From the NCBI RefSeq assembly GCF_902364945.1, contig NZ_CABJFS010000007.1:66743-130742 (forward strand): a DNA stretch of 64,000 nt, read 5' to 3'. Position numbers and translations under genes: made by a program. Source of the stretch: Collinsella aerofaciens. GTDB lineage: Bacteria > Actinomycetota > Coriobacteriia > Coriobacteriales > Coriobacteriaceae. Below, piece after piece: positions 54,830 through 62,479 of the stretch. A model generated the notes under the pieces. That model saw only the letters and a list, made by a program, of their open reading frames with translations. It searched no databases and was not told where the DNA came from. The number at the start of each line of letters is the position of its first letter. Positions within the stretch are counted from its first letter, which is position 1.

Positions 54830-55827
54830 TGAAGGGAACGCATACCGTTGTCGTAGAGCGTGCAAAGGTCAAATACACACTCACCTTTAAACGCAACATT
54901 TCCTTCATTCGCGGTAACAGCGGCACGGGCAAAACGACGCTCATCTCGATGATTCGCGACTACAACGACCGAGGACCGGAAAGCGGCGTTACACTCAGCT
55001 GCGACGCGCCATGCGAAACGCTTTCCGGCAGACGTTGGGAGCGCGAGCTGTCGATCATCGAAGATTCGATCGTCTTTCTAGATGAGGGCAACGAGTTTAT
55101 CTACTCAAAGGACTTCGCCAAAGCCATCAACGGATCGTCCAACTATTTTGTTCTGATATCTCGTCGCGACGCCAACGAACTCCCCTACAGCGTCGACGAG
55201 ATCCTAAAGCTAGTCAACACCACAAGCAAGACAATTAATGGCCGCAAGAGCGACAGACGCTTCTACTCGGTGACTAAACCGCTATATGACCACACGGCAA
55301 GCATGCTGTATCAGGACCTTAACGTAGGGTTCGACAATCCTGACGCCGTAATTGTCGAGGATAGCAAGTCTGGCTATCAATTCTATAGCACCCTTTGCAA
55401 CCGACTGGGAATCCCCTGCTATACCGCCACCGGCGTAGCGAACCTAAAACGAACGATTCACGAATGTCCCGAGCAAAACATCCTTGCCATAGGAGACGGC
55501 GCAGCGTTTGGTCCCTACATCGAAAAGGTGCTCGGACAGCGCGTTTACAAGAACGTTCGCTTGTTCCTCCCTGAATCATTTGAGTGGACGCTTTTGCGAT
55601 CTGGCCTCATCCCCAACAACGACATTCCAAAAATCCTCAAGGACCCTTCGAGCTATATCGAAAGCCGCGACTACCTGAGCTGGGAGCGGTTCTTCACCGA
55701 CGTATTGATCAAGTACTCTGCAGACACTCGCTACGTCTACAGAAAGGCACGGCTCAACGAGCAGTACCTAAAGCCGCAGGCGATGGATGCAGTTGCGAGC
55801 GTCTTGCCCGAGTGTCTGAAGGCATAA
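54829..55827 (+). CDS. P-loop ATPase coupled to DUF4869, with TOPRIM-like C-terminal half
   Basis: Unnamed 332-residue protein. Walker A GNSGTGKT is at 29-36, a Walker B-like SIVFLDEGNEF at 80-90 and a sensor-like YFVLISRRD at 106-113. After a linker, the second half reads AVIVEDSKSGYQFYSTLC (173-190), ILAIGDGAAFGPY (218-230) and FLPESFEWTLL (246-256). The spacing of these acidic motifs is reminiscent of TOPRIM or DUF4435-type domains of OLD-like nucleases; this is inference. Three sampled 60-base lines have 29-31 G+C, against about 36 in the aro genes. It ends in a perfect palindrome. Confidence 0.7.
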   Translation: MKGTHTVVVERAKVKYTLTFKRNISFIRGNSGTGKTTLISMIRDYNDRGPESGVTLSCDAPCETLSGRRWERELSIIEDSIVFLDEGNEFIYSKDFAKAINGSSNYFVLISRRDANELPYSVDEILKLVNTTSKTINGRKSDRRFYSVTKPLYDHTASMLYQDLNVGFDNPDAVIVEDSKSGYQFYSTLCNRLGIPCYTATGVANLKRTIHECPEQNILAIGDGAAFGPYIEKVLGQRVYKNVRLFLPESFEWTLLRSGLIPNNDIPKILKDPSSYIESRDYLSWERFFTDVLIKYSADTRYVYRKARLNEQYLKPQAMDAVASVLPECLKA

Positions 55828-55867
55828 TGGCAGTGGGGAGGACCAACTTGGTCCTCCCCACTGCCAT
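55827..55867. repeat. Perfect 41-bp palindrome (20-bp arms, one-base centre)
   Basis: The left arm starts at the last base of the ATPase stop codon (ATGGCAGTGGGGAGGACCAA); the right arm is its exact reverse complement after one central C. No T run follows on either strand. It could be a 3'-end stabiliser between converging units, a recombination or insertion scar, or a protein-binding site. Confidence 0.85.
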
Positions 55868-56150
55868 GGAAACCCAGCACACGCAATAGCTGCCGGCAAG
55901 AGCGGCAACTGTCGCAACCACAAACCCATCCACGCGGCGGCTCGAAAGCTCAAGCCCACTCAGCGCGGCAAGGACAAGCCAAGTGACACCGGCTCCAATA
56001 AACAGCAGGGGCTTGCTCACGCTCGGCTCGAGCCCCCCTTGGCGCGCCGTATAGCCAATCCACATCAGCAGCACAACAGCAGCTCGCGCCACGGCTTCGG
56101 CCTAAACGTATACCCGGCAAGAATAAAGAACACCTGCATGTGAAAAAAGC
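55868..56150 (-). pseudogene. Decayed acyltransferase-3 (OafA/WecH-like) fragment
   Basis: Two minus-strand pieces in different frames look like parts of a membrane O-acyltransferase. The first, FFHMQVFFILAGYTFRPKPW (from about 56148), resembles the family's H-M-P-L-F-F-x-L-S-G-Y motif and soon hits a stop. The second (56068 downward), MWIGYTARQGGLEPSV then hydrophobic helices, continues in another frame and runs into the palindrome. Start, catalytic middle and end are missing. The fragment begins at the terminator of tRNA-Arg(TCT), as if inserted there. Confidence 0.5.
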
Positions 56151-56175
56151 CCAGACCACCAAGCGGCCCGGGCTT
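56143..56175 (-). terminator. Intrinsic terminator after tRNA-Arg(TCT)
   Basis: On the minus strand AAGCCCGGGCC pairs with GGTCTGGGCTT (11 bp, two G-U) and six T residues follow. It begins ten bases past the tRNA CCA and overlaps the beginning of the acyltransferase fragment. Confidence 0.8.
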
Positions 56176-56184
56176 AATAAACGA

Positions 56185-56261
56185 TGGTGCTCCATGGCGG
56201 ATTCGAACCGTCGACCTTGGGATTAGAAGTCCCCTGCTCTATCCAACTGAGCTAATGGAGC
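56185..56261 (-). tRNA. tRNA-Arg (anticodon TCT)
   Basis: 77 bases with encoded CCA. Acceptor GCTCCAT/ATGGAGC, D-arm GCTC/GAGC, anticodon loop CTTCTAA (anticodon TCT, reads AGA/AGG). The T-stem GACGG/CCGCC around TTCGAAT has one A-C mismatch, unlike the perfect T-stem of the other tRNA-Arg here. A TATAAT (56308-56313) about 45 bases upstream, overlapping the end of the ABC ATPase gene region, could be its promoter. Confidence 0.94.
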
Positions 56262-56315
56262 AAATAACAGCACGCCCAAGCAAGCGCAAGCCTGTCAGGC
56301 GCAAGTAATTATAAC

Positions 56316-57083
56316 CTAGTTGAACTGCTCACGGTACGCCTTGCAGACCTTATCGACCGGGCCGTCCATGCGAAGGTCACCCTTCTCAATCCAAACGGCA
56401 CGCTGGCAGATGCGCTCAACCTGCTCCATGGAGTGCGAAACAAACAGAACCGTCACGTCGCCGCTCTGGATAAAGTGCTGGATACGGGCCTCGCACTTCT
56501 GCTGGAAGAACACATCACCGACGGAAAGTGTCTCGTCAACGATCAGGATGTCAGGCTCAGTGATCGTTGCGATTGCAAAGGCAATGCGCGCAACCATGCC
56601 CGAGGAGAAATTCTTAAGCGGCATGTCGACAAAGTTCTGAAGCTCAGCGAACTCAATAATGCCGTCAAAGTTGGCATCGATGAACTCCTTGGTATAGCCG
56701 AGCAGGGCACCGTTCAGATAGATGTTCTCGCGGGCGGTCAACTCGGGGTCAAAGCCGGCACCAAGCTCAATCAGCGGCGCGATGTTACCGTGCACCTTAA
56801 CGCTGCCTTCGCTAGGCTCAAGCACGCCAGCGATAATCTTGAGCATCGTGGACTTGCCGGAGCCATTGGTGCCGACCAGGCCCACGACCTCGCCACGATG
56901 AATATCGAACGAGATATGCTTGAGCGCCCTAAACTCCTCAAAGAACAGCTCGTGCTTGGCAAGCTTGATGAAGTACTCCTTGAGGTTGGTCAGCGACTCG
57001 GACGCCATGTTAAAGATCATGGTGACGTCGTCGACCTCGACAGCCAGAGGCTGCTCGCTGTAATCAACAACAGATTCAGTCAT
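56316..57083 (-). CDS. ABC-type polysaccharide/teichoic acid export ATPase (TagH/Wzt-like)
   Basis: Nucleotide-binding subunit of a cell-surface polymer exporter, 255 residues from the ATG at 57083 (AAGGAG seven bases upstream). Walker A GTNGSGKST, the subfamily's GNIAPLIELGAGFDPELTARENIYLNG, a signature NFSSGMVARIAFAIA (SGM-type, normal for this subfamily), Walker B DILIVDE and switch VSHSMEQV are intact. The N-terminal MIFNMASESLTNLKEYFIK precedes the fold, as in TagH. There is no C-terminal sugar-binding domain. Transcribed with the permease gene upstream. Confidence 0.92.
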   Translation of the reverse strand: MTESVVDYSEQPLAVEVDDVTMIFNMASESLTNLKEYFIKLAKHELFFEEFRALKHISFDIHRGEVVGLVGTNGSGKSTMLKIIAGVLEPSEGSVKVHGNIAPLIELGAGFDPELTARENIYLNGALLGYTKEFIDANFDGIIEFAELQNFVDMPLKNFSSGMVARIAFAIATITEPDILIVDETLSVGDVFFQQKCEARIQHFIQSGDVTVLFVSHSMEQVERICQRAVWIEKGDLRMDGPVDKVCKAYREQFN

Positions 57084-57094
57084 CACAGCACTCC

Positions 57095-57940
57095 TTAGAT
57101 GTAGAGGATAAACTTGCGCTCGGACTTATGGAACACGGTGTAGCCAATGACAAGCGCAAGGACCGCCCAAGCGACGCACATACCAAACGTCAAAAGCGAG
57201 GGCGTGGTCTGGAACAAGAAGATATCGCGCATAAACTGCAGGTAGTTATACATGGGGTTCGCATACATCAAGATACGCACGAGATGCGGCATTTGCGCAA
57301 TATAGTCAGTCGTCCAGAAGATGGGCGTAATATAAGTCCACGCCGTAATGACGACGCTCCACAGATGCATAACGTCGCGGAAAAAGACCGTAAGGGCAGA
57401 GAGCATCATGCCCAGGCCCATGCAGAAGCACATAAGCAGCAGCAGGCAAACCGGCAGCAGAATCAAATGCCAAGAAGGCATAACGCGGAACCACAGCATA
57501 ACGATGGCGACGGCGACCAGCGAGAAGGTAAAGTTGACCAGCGAGAAGAGCACCTTCTGCACCGGGAAGACCCAGCGGTGCACCTTAACCTTCTTGAGCA
57601 GAGGGGCAGCACCCACGATCGACGTCAGGGCCTGGTTCGTAGACTCGGACATGACGGCAAAGGTAACGTTACCCACGATCAAGTACAGCGGGTACATCTC
57701 GGGCGTCATTGAGCCATTGCGGCCCTGGCCAAAAATCGTCGAGAACACGATGGCCATGACGATCATCATCAGCAGCGGGTTGAGCACCGACCATGCGACG
57801 CCCAGAACGCTACGGCGATACTTGATCTTAAAATCCTTGGTAACCAGCTGACGAAGGATAAACGCGTCCTTCTCAAATTCGTTCTTAGCAAACGTCGCAG
57901 GCAGACTGCGAGCTTCTTGTTGCTTTGTCTGATCCGACAC
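57095..57940 (-). CDS. ABC-type polysaccharide/teichoic acid export permease (TagG/Wzm-like)
   Basis: Membrane subunit of the exporter, 281 residues. The GTG at 57940 has AAAGGAG eight bases upstream; a longer frame would extend into the divergent promoter region. RQLVTKDFKIKYRRSVLGVAWSVLNPLLMM is the classical ABC-2 opening, followed by six membrane helices and the YANPMYNYLQFMRDIFL loop. The ATPase gene follows 11 bases later. Cargo is probably the glycan built by the divergent glycosyltransferases. Confidence 0.92.
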   Translation of the reverse strand: MSDQTKQQEARSLPATFAKNEFEKDAFILRQLVTKDFKIKYRRSVLGVAWSVLNPLLMMIVMAIVFSTIFGQGRNGSMTPEMYPLYLIVGNVTFAVMSESTNQALTSIVGAAPLLKKVKVHRWVFPVQKVLFSLVNFTFSLVAVAIVMLWFRVMPSWHLILLPVCLLLLMCFCMGLGMMLSALTVFFRDVMHLWSVVITAWTYITPIFWTTDYIAQMPHLVRILMYANPMYNYLQFMRDIFLFQTTPSLLTFGMCVAWAVLALVIGYTVFHKSERKFILYI

Positions 57941-58041
57941 GGATGCAACTCCTTTACTCGTAATCGTTGACAAACGAACAGTATAGACCCGACGGCCATG
58001 CAAACGATTCGCGCAACAAAACTGGAGAACTAACCCACATC

Positions 58042-58070
58042 TTAGGATGCCAAGCCCAAACGGCTATACT
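58042..58070 (+). promoter_or_regulatory. Predicted promoter for the glycosyltransferase operon
   Basis: TTAGGA (58042-58047) and TATACT (58065-58070), spacing 17 bp, in the 160-bp divergent gap between the ABC permease and the first glycosyltransferase. Confidence 0.6.
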
Positions 58071-58100
58071 TTCAAGGATTGAATGTATAAGGAGCATTGA

Positions 58101-59072
58101 GTGAATTCTGAATCCATCGCCGTCATCATCCCCTGCTACAACGAAGCCCTCACGATCGGCAAAGTCATCGACGACTTTCACCGCGAGCTTCCGCAAGCGA
58201 CGGTCTATGTCTATGACAACAACTCGTCGGACGACACCTCACGCATCGCCACCGAGCACGGCGCCACGGTCCGCTTTGAACCCCGTCAGGGAAAGGGCAA
58301 CGTGTGCCGTCAGATGTTTCGCGACATCGACGCCGATTGCTACCTGATGGTCGACGGAGACGACACCTACCCCGCCGAGGCGGCCAAAGCCCTCTGCGAG
58401 CCCATCCTTAACGGCACAGCCGACATGACCGTAGGCGACCGCCTTTCCAACGGCACCTACGCCGAGGAAAACAAGCGTGCTTTCCACGGCTTTGGCAACA
58501 ATCTGGTCCGCGCCATGATCAAGTGGATCTATGGCTACAGCTTCGATGATGTCATGACCGGCTACCGCGCCATGAGCCGCCCGTTCGTCAAAACCTTCCC
58601 CGTGCTTTCCGAGGGCTTCCAGATCGAAACCGAGCTCTCGATCCACGCCGTCGACCACCGCTGGCGCATCAAAGATGTACCCATCGAGTACCGCGACCGT
58701 CCGGAAGGCTCCGAGTCCAAGCTTAATACCGTCAGCGACGGCATTAAGGTCGTTGCGATGATCGGCACGCTGTTCAAGGACTACCGCCCTCTGAAGTTCT
58801 TCAGCCTGGTTGCGCTTCTGTTTGCGGTGATCGGCCTCGCCCTGGGCATGCCCATCGTTGTCGAGTATTTCCAGACCGGCCTCGTTCCGCGCTTCCCCAC
58901 CGCCATGCTCGCCGCGTCGTTTATGTTCCTGTGCGGTCTGAGCCTTGCAACCGGATTCATCCTGGATTCCGTGGCAAAGGTCGAAAAAAAGCAGTGGGAG
59001 GTCAACGTATACAGCAAATACACCTACGACGACCAGCCCGACCACCCTACTTCCAAGCCAAGCAAGAGGTAA
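58101..59072 (+). CDS. Family 2 glycosyltransferase with C-terminal membrane helices (polyprenyl-phosphate type)
   Basis: Membrane-anchored transferase, 323 residues, starting at GTG with AAGGAG six bases upstream. The GT-A domain has VIIPCYNEALTIGKVI, YVYDNNSSDDTS, RQGKGNVCRQMF, LMVDGDDTYPAE and a FQIETELSIHA block like DPM1-type enzymes. Two hydrophobic helices (about 235-255 and 268-288) end the protein. It probably loads a sugar onto undecaprenyl phosphate; the donor is unknown. First gene of a three-gene plus-strand unit. Confidence 0.9.
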   Translation: MNSESIAVIIPCYNEALTIGKVIDDFHRELPQATVYVYDNNSSDDTSRIATEHGATVRFEPRQGKGNVCRQMFRDIDADCYLMVDGDDTYPAEAAKALCEPILNGTADMTVGDRLSNGTYAEENKRAFHGFGNNLVRAMIKWIYGYSFDDVMTGYRAMSRPFVKTFPVLSEGFQIETELSIHAVDHRWRIKDVPIEYRDRPEGSESKLNTVSDGIKVVAMIGTLFKDYRPLKFFSLVALLFAVIGLALGMPIVVEYFQTGLVPRFPTAMLAASFMFLCGLSLATGFILDSVAKVEKKQWEVNVYSKYTYDDQPDHPTSKPSKR

Positions 59073-59078
59073 ACCACC

Positions 59079-60047
59079 ATGCCGCTCATCTCCATCGTCG
59101 TGCCGTGCTACAACGAGCAGGAATCACTTCCGATCTTTCTCAAAGAGCTCGATGGCGTCGTTCGCATCATGACCCAGCAAGATCCCGGCATTTCCTTTGA
59201 AGCCGTCCTCATCGACGATGGTTCGGCAGACAAAACGCTCGCCGTCATGAAGGCAGAAGCCGCGGCGGCGCATCCATACGCCATCCGTTGGCACTCTTTC
59301 TCGCGCAACTTTGGCAAGGAGGCGGCACTACTCGCCGGACTCCAGCACGCAAAGGGCGGCTATGTCGCCACCATGGATGCCGACATGCAGGACCCGCCCT
59401 CGCTCCTGCCGCAGATGTACGAGATCTTGCAGACCGAAGACTACGACAACGTCGCAACGCGCAGGACCACCCGCGAAGGCGAGCCTCCCATCAGGTCGTT
59501 CTGTGCCCGTATGTTCTACAAGATCATCAACCGCATTTCCAAGGCCGACATCGTCGACGGAGCACGCGATTTTAGGCTCATGAAGCGGCCTATGGTCAAC
59601 GCCATCATCTCCATGGGCGAATACAACCGATTCTCCAAAGGCATTTACGGCTGGGTGGGCTTCAAAACCAAATGGCTCCCCTACGTAAACGTCAACCGCG
59701 TGGCCGGCGAGACCAAATGGAGCTTTTGGTCGCTGCTCCTCTATTCCATCGACGGCATCGTCGCGTTTTCCACGGCGCCGCTCTCCCTCGCCGCCCTCAC
59801 AGGTATCGTCTTCTGCCTCATCGCTATTCTGGGATTCGTCGTCATCCTAGTAAAGACGCTTGTCTGGGGCGACCCCGTCGGCGGATGGCCGTCGCTCGCC
59901 TGCCTCATAACGCTGTTTGGCGGCATGCAGCTTCTGTGCCTGGGAATCATAGGTGAATACTTGGCAAAAGCCTACTTGGAAACCAAGCGACGTCCCATCT
60001 ATATCATTCGAGAATCCAACGAGGAATCTGATGACACGGCCCAATAA
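59079..60047 (+). CDS. Family 2 glycosyltransferase, CsbB/GtrB-like
   Basis: 322 residues: GT-A domain (ISIVVPCYNEQESLPIFL, LIDDGSADKT, FSRNFGKEAALLAGL, MDADMQDPPSLLP, DGARDFRLMKR) and two C-terminal membrane helices around 228-255 and 270-292, as in bactoprenyl-phosphate glucosyl or GlcNAc transferases. In Bacillus the CsbB-YfhO pair decorates lipoteichoic acid, and here a YfhO homologue overlaps its end by 17 bases, which supports the same job. A GtcA-type flippase is not seen nearby. Confidence 0.92.
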   Translation: MPLISIVVPCYNEQESLPIFLKELDGVVRIMTQQDPGISFEAVLIDDGSADKTLAVMKAEAAAAHPYAIRWHSFSRNFGKEAALLAGLQHAKGGYVATMDADMQDPPSLLPQMYEILQTEDYDNVATRRTTREGEPPIRSFCARMFYKIINRISKADIVDGARDFRLMKRPMVNAIISMGEYNRFSKGIYGWVGFKTKWLPYVNVNRVAGETKWSFWSLLLYSIDGIVAFSTAPLSLAALTGIVFCLIAILGFVVILVKTLVWGDPVGGWPSLACLITLFGGMQLLCLGIIGEYLAKAYLETKRRPIYIIRESNEESDDTAQ

Positions 60048-62442
60048 CAGCACGCTCAAGAATGTGGCGTTCTACGCCGCCTGCTTCGCATTTTCCGTCG
60101 CACTCTTTGTCGCACTTGCAGCGGCGGGACATGTCTATCCCTTTGGCGACAACTCGTTTCTCACCAACGATCTCAAATACCAATACATCGACTTCTTCGC
60201 GTGGTTTCGCCGCGTCCTTTTAGGCGAGGCAAACCTTCGCTATTCCTTCTCACAGGGACTCGGCATGAACACATGGGGGCTCTATAGCTACTACCTCGGC
60301 AGCCCCTTCAACCTGCTCTGCGTGCTGTTTCCCGCAGACAAGCTGACGCTCTTCGTGCTTGTTATCTCCGCGCTCAAACTGGGCTGCATCCACATCAGCG
60401 GCGCTTGGTATGTGCAAAAGCGCTTTGACCTACCCAAGCCCGCAGCATTCCTGCTTTCCCTCTCGTTCACGTTTTGTAGCTGGACCATCAGCAACCTGCG
60501 CAACCCGCTCTGGATCGATTGCCTCATCATGCTGCCCATCTGCGCCTACGGATGCCACGAGCTCATCCGCAAGCAGCGCATGATCCGCCTCGTCATCGCA
60601 ACGGCGCTCAATGTCATGTTCTGCTGGTATACGGCCTACATTAGCATCCTGTTCCTCTGCATCTTCGTACTGGTTGAATTTGTCGATTATGTTGCAGAAG
60701 AAGGATTTAGCTGGAAGCTCATGCTCGATCGGGCCCTGCGATTCGCCGGGGCTATCGCGCTCGGACTGCTTCTGTCCGCTTGGACCTTTTTGCCGACCAT
60801 CCTTGCCATGTCCAAGGGCGGTCCCGTTCTAGCACTCGGCCCCCTACTTAAAACCAACCTCAAGTCGCTCATCAGGGGCTTTCTTCCCTGCATGTGGGTA
60901 AGCAATGAAAGCACACCTCAGTTCTATTGCGGCATCATCATGATGCTGCTTGCGGTGAGCCTGCTGGTTAACCGCACGGTTTCAATCAAGACGCGCATCG
61001 CAACACTCGTCGTCACGATAATCCTGGTTGCAAGCTCCGTTTTGAGCCCGCTCGAGTACATCTGGTGCGGCATGCGCGTTCCCAACGGCTTCTACTCGCG
61101 CACGGCTTTTTTGCTGAGCTTCTTTGCGCTGTGGGCTGCGGGCTATACCCTGCAGATCCTCAAGGATCAACCTAAATTGCGCCAAGCCTATCGCCCCGCC
61201 GTCATCTTGCCACTCCTGGCGCTCACCGCTATTGAACTGTTTGCCAACGCTCATGTAGTATGGAACCAGCTCTACGCGGGCTATTCCGAAAATACCAACA
61301 GGGCCTATGTAGCCACCGCAACCAACACGATCGCTACCACTACAGAACGGGATTCAGCTCCGTTCTACCGCATCGATCGTACAACCACACGAGCCGATAG
61401 TGCCGCTCTAAACGAAGGCCTGGCACTAGGGTATAACCAGCTATCTTCTTATTCGTCCGCCAATAACCAGCAGGCAATTGCATTGCTCAACTCCCTTGGT
61501 TACAGCAGCGTCGGCGAATTCTCGACCCGTTATGCCGAGCCCATTCTTGCCGTCGATGCCCTACTGGGAGTCAAGTATGCCATTCCCGAGAACGCGCCTG
61601 CGGGATACGTTTCGACCAAGACGAATCAGGTCGACTCCACAAGCGCGGTGTACGAGAACCCCTATGCGCTCAGCATTGGCGTTGCAGCCTCAAGCGATAT
61701 CCAAAACAGCACGCTGAAAAACGAGAACCCCTTCGAAAAGCAGAACGACCTCTACAGCAAAATCCTAGGCCGCGAGGTCAAGCTCTATACCAAGATCGAG
61801 GCCACGAGTACGGAGAATAGCGATAGCTTAAAGCAATGGAGCGTTACTGTACCGGCAAGCTCCATCGGGTATCTCTACATCAACAAAGATACGACTGCCG
61901 GCAGTTATTGGCCCGTCACCCTTACCATCGACCAGCGAACGATCGAAAACGAGGCCTGGAGATTCGACAATAATATCCGCCAGATTGCGGATGCATCGGA
62001 CGCCCCGAGCCAGCATACGGTGTCAATCGGAGTCGCGGAGGGCTATACAGACATGCCCCAAGACAATGAGCCGGTCTTTTACGCCCTCGATCTGGACGTT
62101 TTCGAGCAGATTATTAACGAGCTTAAGACGAGCGAATTTGTTCCGACAGTTTTTGAGGACGGAAGAATCGAAGGCGAGTATACCGCCAAGGAAGACGGCA
62201 ACCTGCTGCTGAGCGTTCCGTACGATGAGGGCTGGAACGTAACGGTAAACGGAACCGCCGCAGAACTAACGCCCGCCGCCGATAAGGGCCTGTCGTCCCT
62301 GAACGTGCAGAAAGGCGCGAATAGGATCGTGATGACCTACAAGACTCCGGGTGCCCTTGCGGGGCTTGCAGTGAGTCTGGCGACCACCGTCGCCCTTGTT
62401 GCAGCGGGGCTATACGCCAGGCATAAGAAAAGCCGCCGTTAA
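60031..62442 (+). CDS. YfhO family membrane glycosyltransferase (GT-C type)
   Basis: Polytopic protein of about 803 residues; the ATG at 60031 follows GAGGAATCTG. About a dozen membrane helices fill the first 420 residues, with FGDNSFLTNDLKYQYIDFFAW, FSQGLGMNTWGLYSYYLGSP and NPLWIDCLIMLPICAYG typical of YfhO. A large extracellular part follows (YRIDRTTT, VKYAIPEN), then a lectin-like VPYDEGWNVTVNG segment, a last helix and a basic end. It probably transfers sugar from the lipid carrier to a surface polymer outside the cell. Its sampled GC (28-30 of 60) is below the window average. Confidence 0.9.
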   Translation: MTRPNNSTLKNVAFYAACFAFSVALFVALAAAGHVYPFGDNSFLTNDLKYQYIDFFAWFRRVLLGEANLRYSFSQGLGMNTWGLYSYYLGSPFNLLCVLFPADKLTLFVLVISALKLGCIHISGAWYVQKRFDLPKPAAFLLSLSFTFCSWTISNLRNPLWIDCLIMLPICAYGCHELIRKQRMIRLVIATALNVMFCWYTAYISILFLCIFVLVEFVDYVAEEGFSWKLMLDRALRFAGAIALGLLLSAWTFLPTILAMSKGGPVLALGPLLKTNLKSLIRGFLPCMWVSNESTPQFYCGIIMMLLAVSLLVNRTVSIKTRIATLVVTIILVASSVLSPLEYIWCGMRVPNGFYSRTAFLLSFFALWAAGYTLQILKDQPKLRQAYRPAVILPLLALTAIELFANAHVVWNQLYAGYSENTNRAYVATATNTIATTTERDSAPFYRIDRTTTRADSAALNEGLALGYNQLSSYSSANNQQAIALLNSLGYSSVGEFSTRYAEPILAVDALLGVKYAIPENAPAGYVSTKTNQVDSTSAVYENPYALSIGVAASSDIQNSTLKNENPFEKQNDLYSKILGREVKLYTKIEATSTENSDSLKQWSVTVPASSIGYLYINKDTTAGSYWPVTLTIDQRTIENEAWRFDNNIRQIADASDAPSQHTVSIGVAEGYTDMPQDNEPVFYALDLDVFEQIINELKTSEFVPTVFEDGRIEGEYTAKEDGNLLLSVPYDEGWNVTVNGTAAELTPAADKGLSSLNVQKGANRIVMTYKTPGALAGLAVSLATTVALVAAGLYARHKKSRR

Positions 62443-62457
62443 CAAGCGGCGGCTTTT
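62428..62457. terminator. Bidirectional terminator between the YfhO gene and rmlCD
   Basis: AAAAGCCGCCG and CGGCGGCTTTT form an 11-bp stem with an eight-base loop; A and T runs flank it, so it can serve both converging genes. The left arm overlaps the final codons of the YfhO gene. Confidence 0.9.
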
Positions 62458-62479
62458 ACTCTCGAAAAGTTAATAGCGG

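Noticed and set aside
54829-55827. ATPase read as an ABC transporter or AAA+ chaperone
   Set aside because: There is no ABC signature motif, no arginine-finger pattern and no membrane partner; the motif layout fits neither class.
55950-56195. 81-codon minus-strand frame over tRNA-Arg(TCT) and its terminator
   Set aside because: It starts inside the tRNA gene and is in a different frame from the acyltransferase-like pieces, so it is not a plausible gene.
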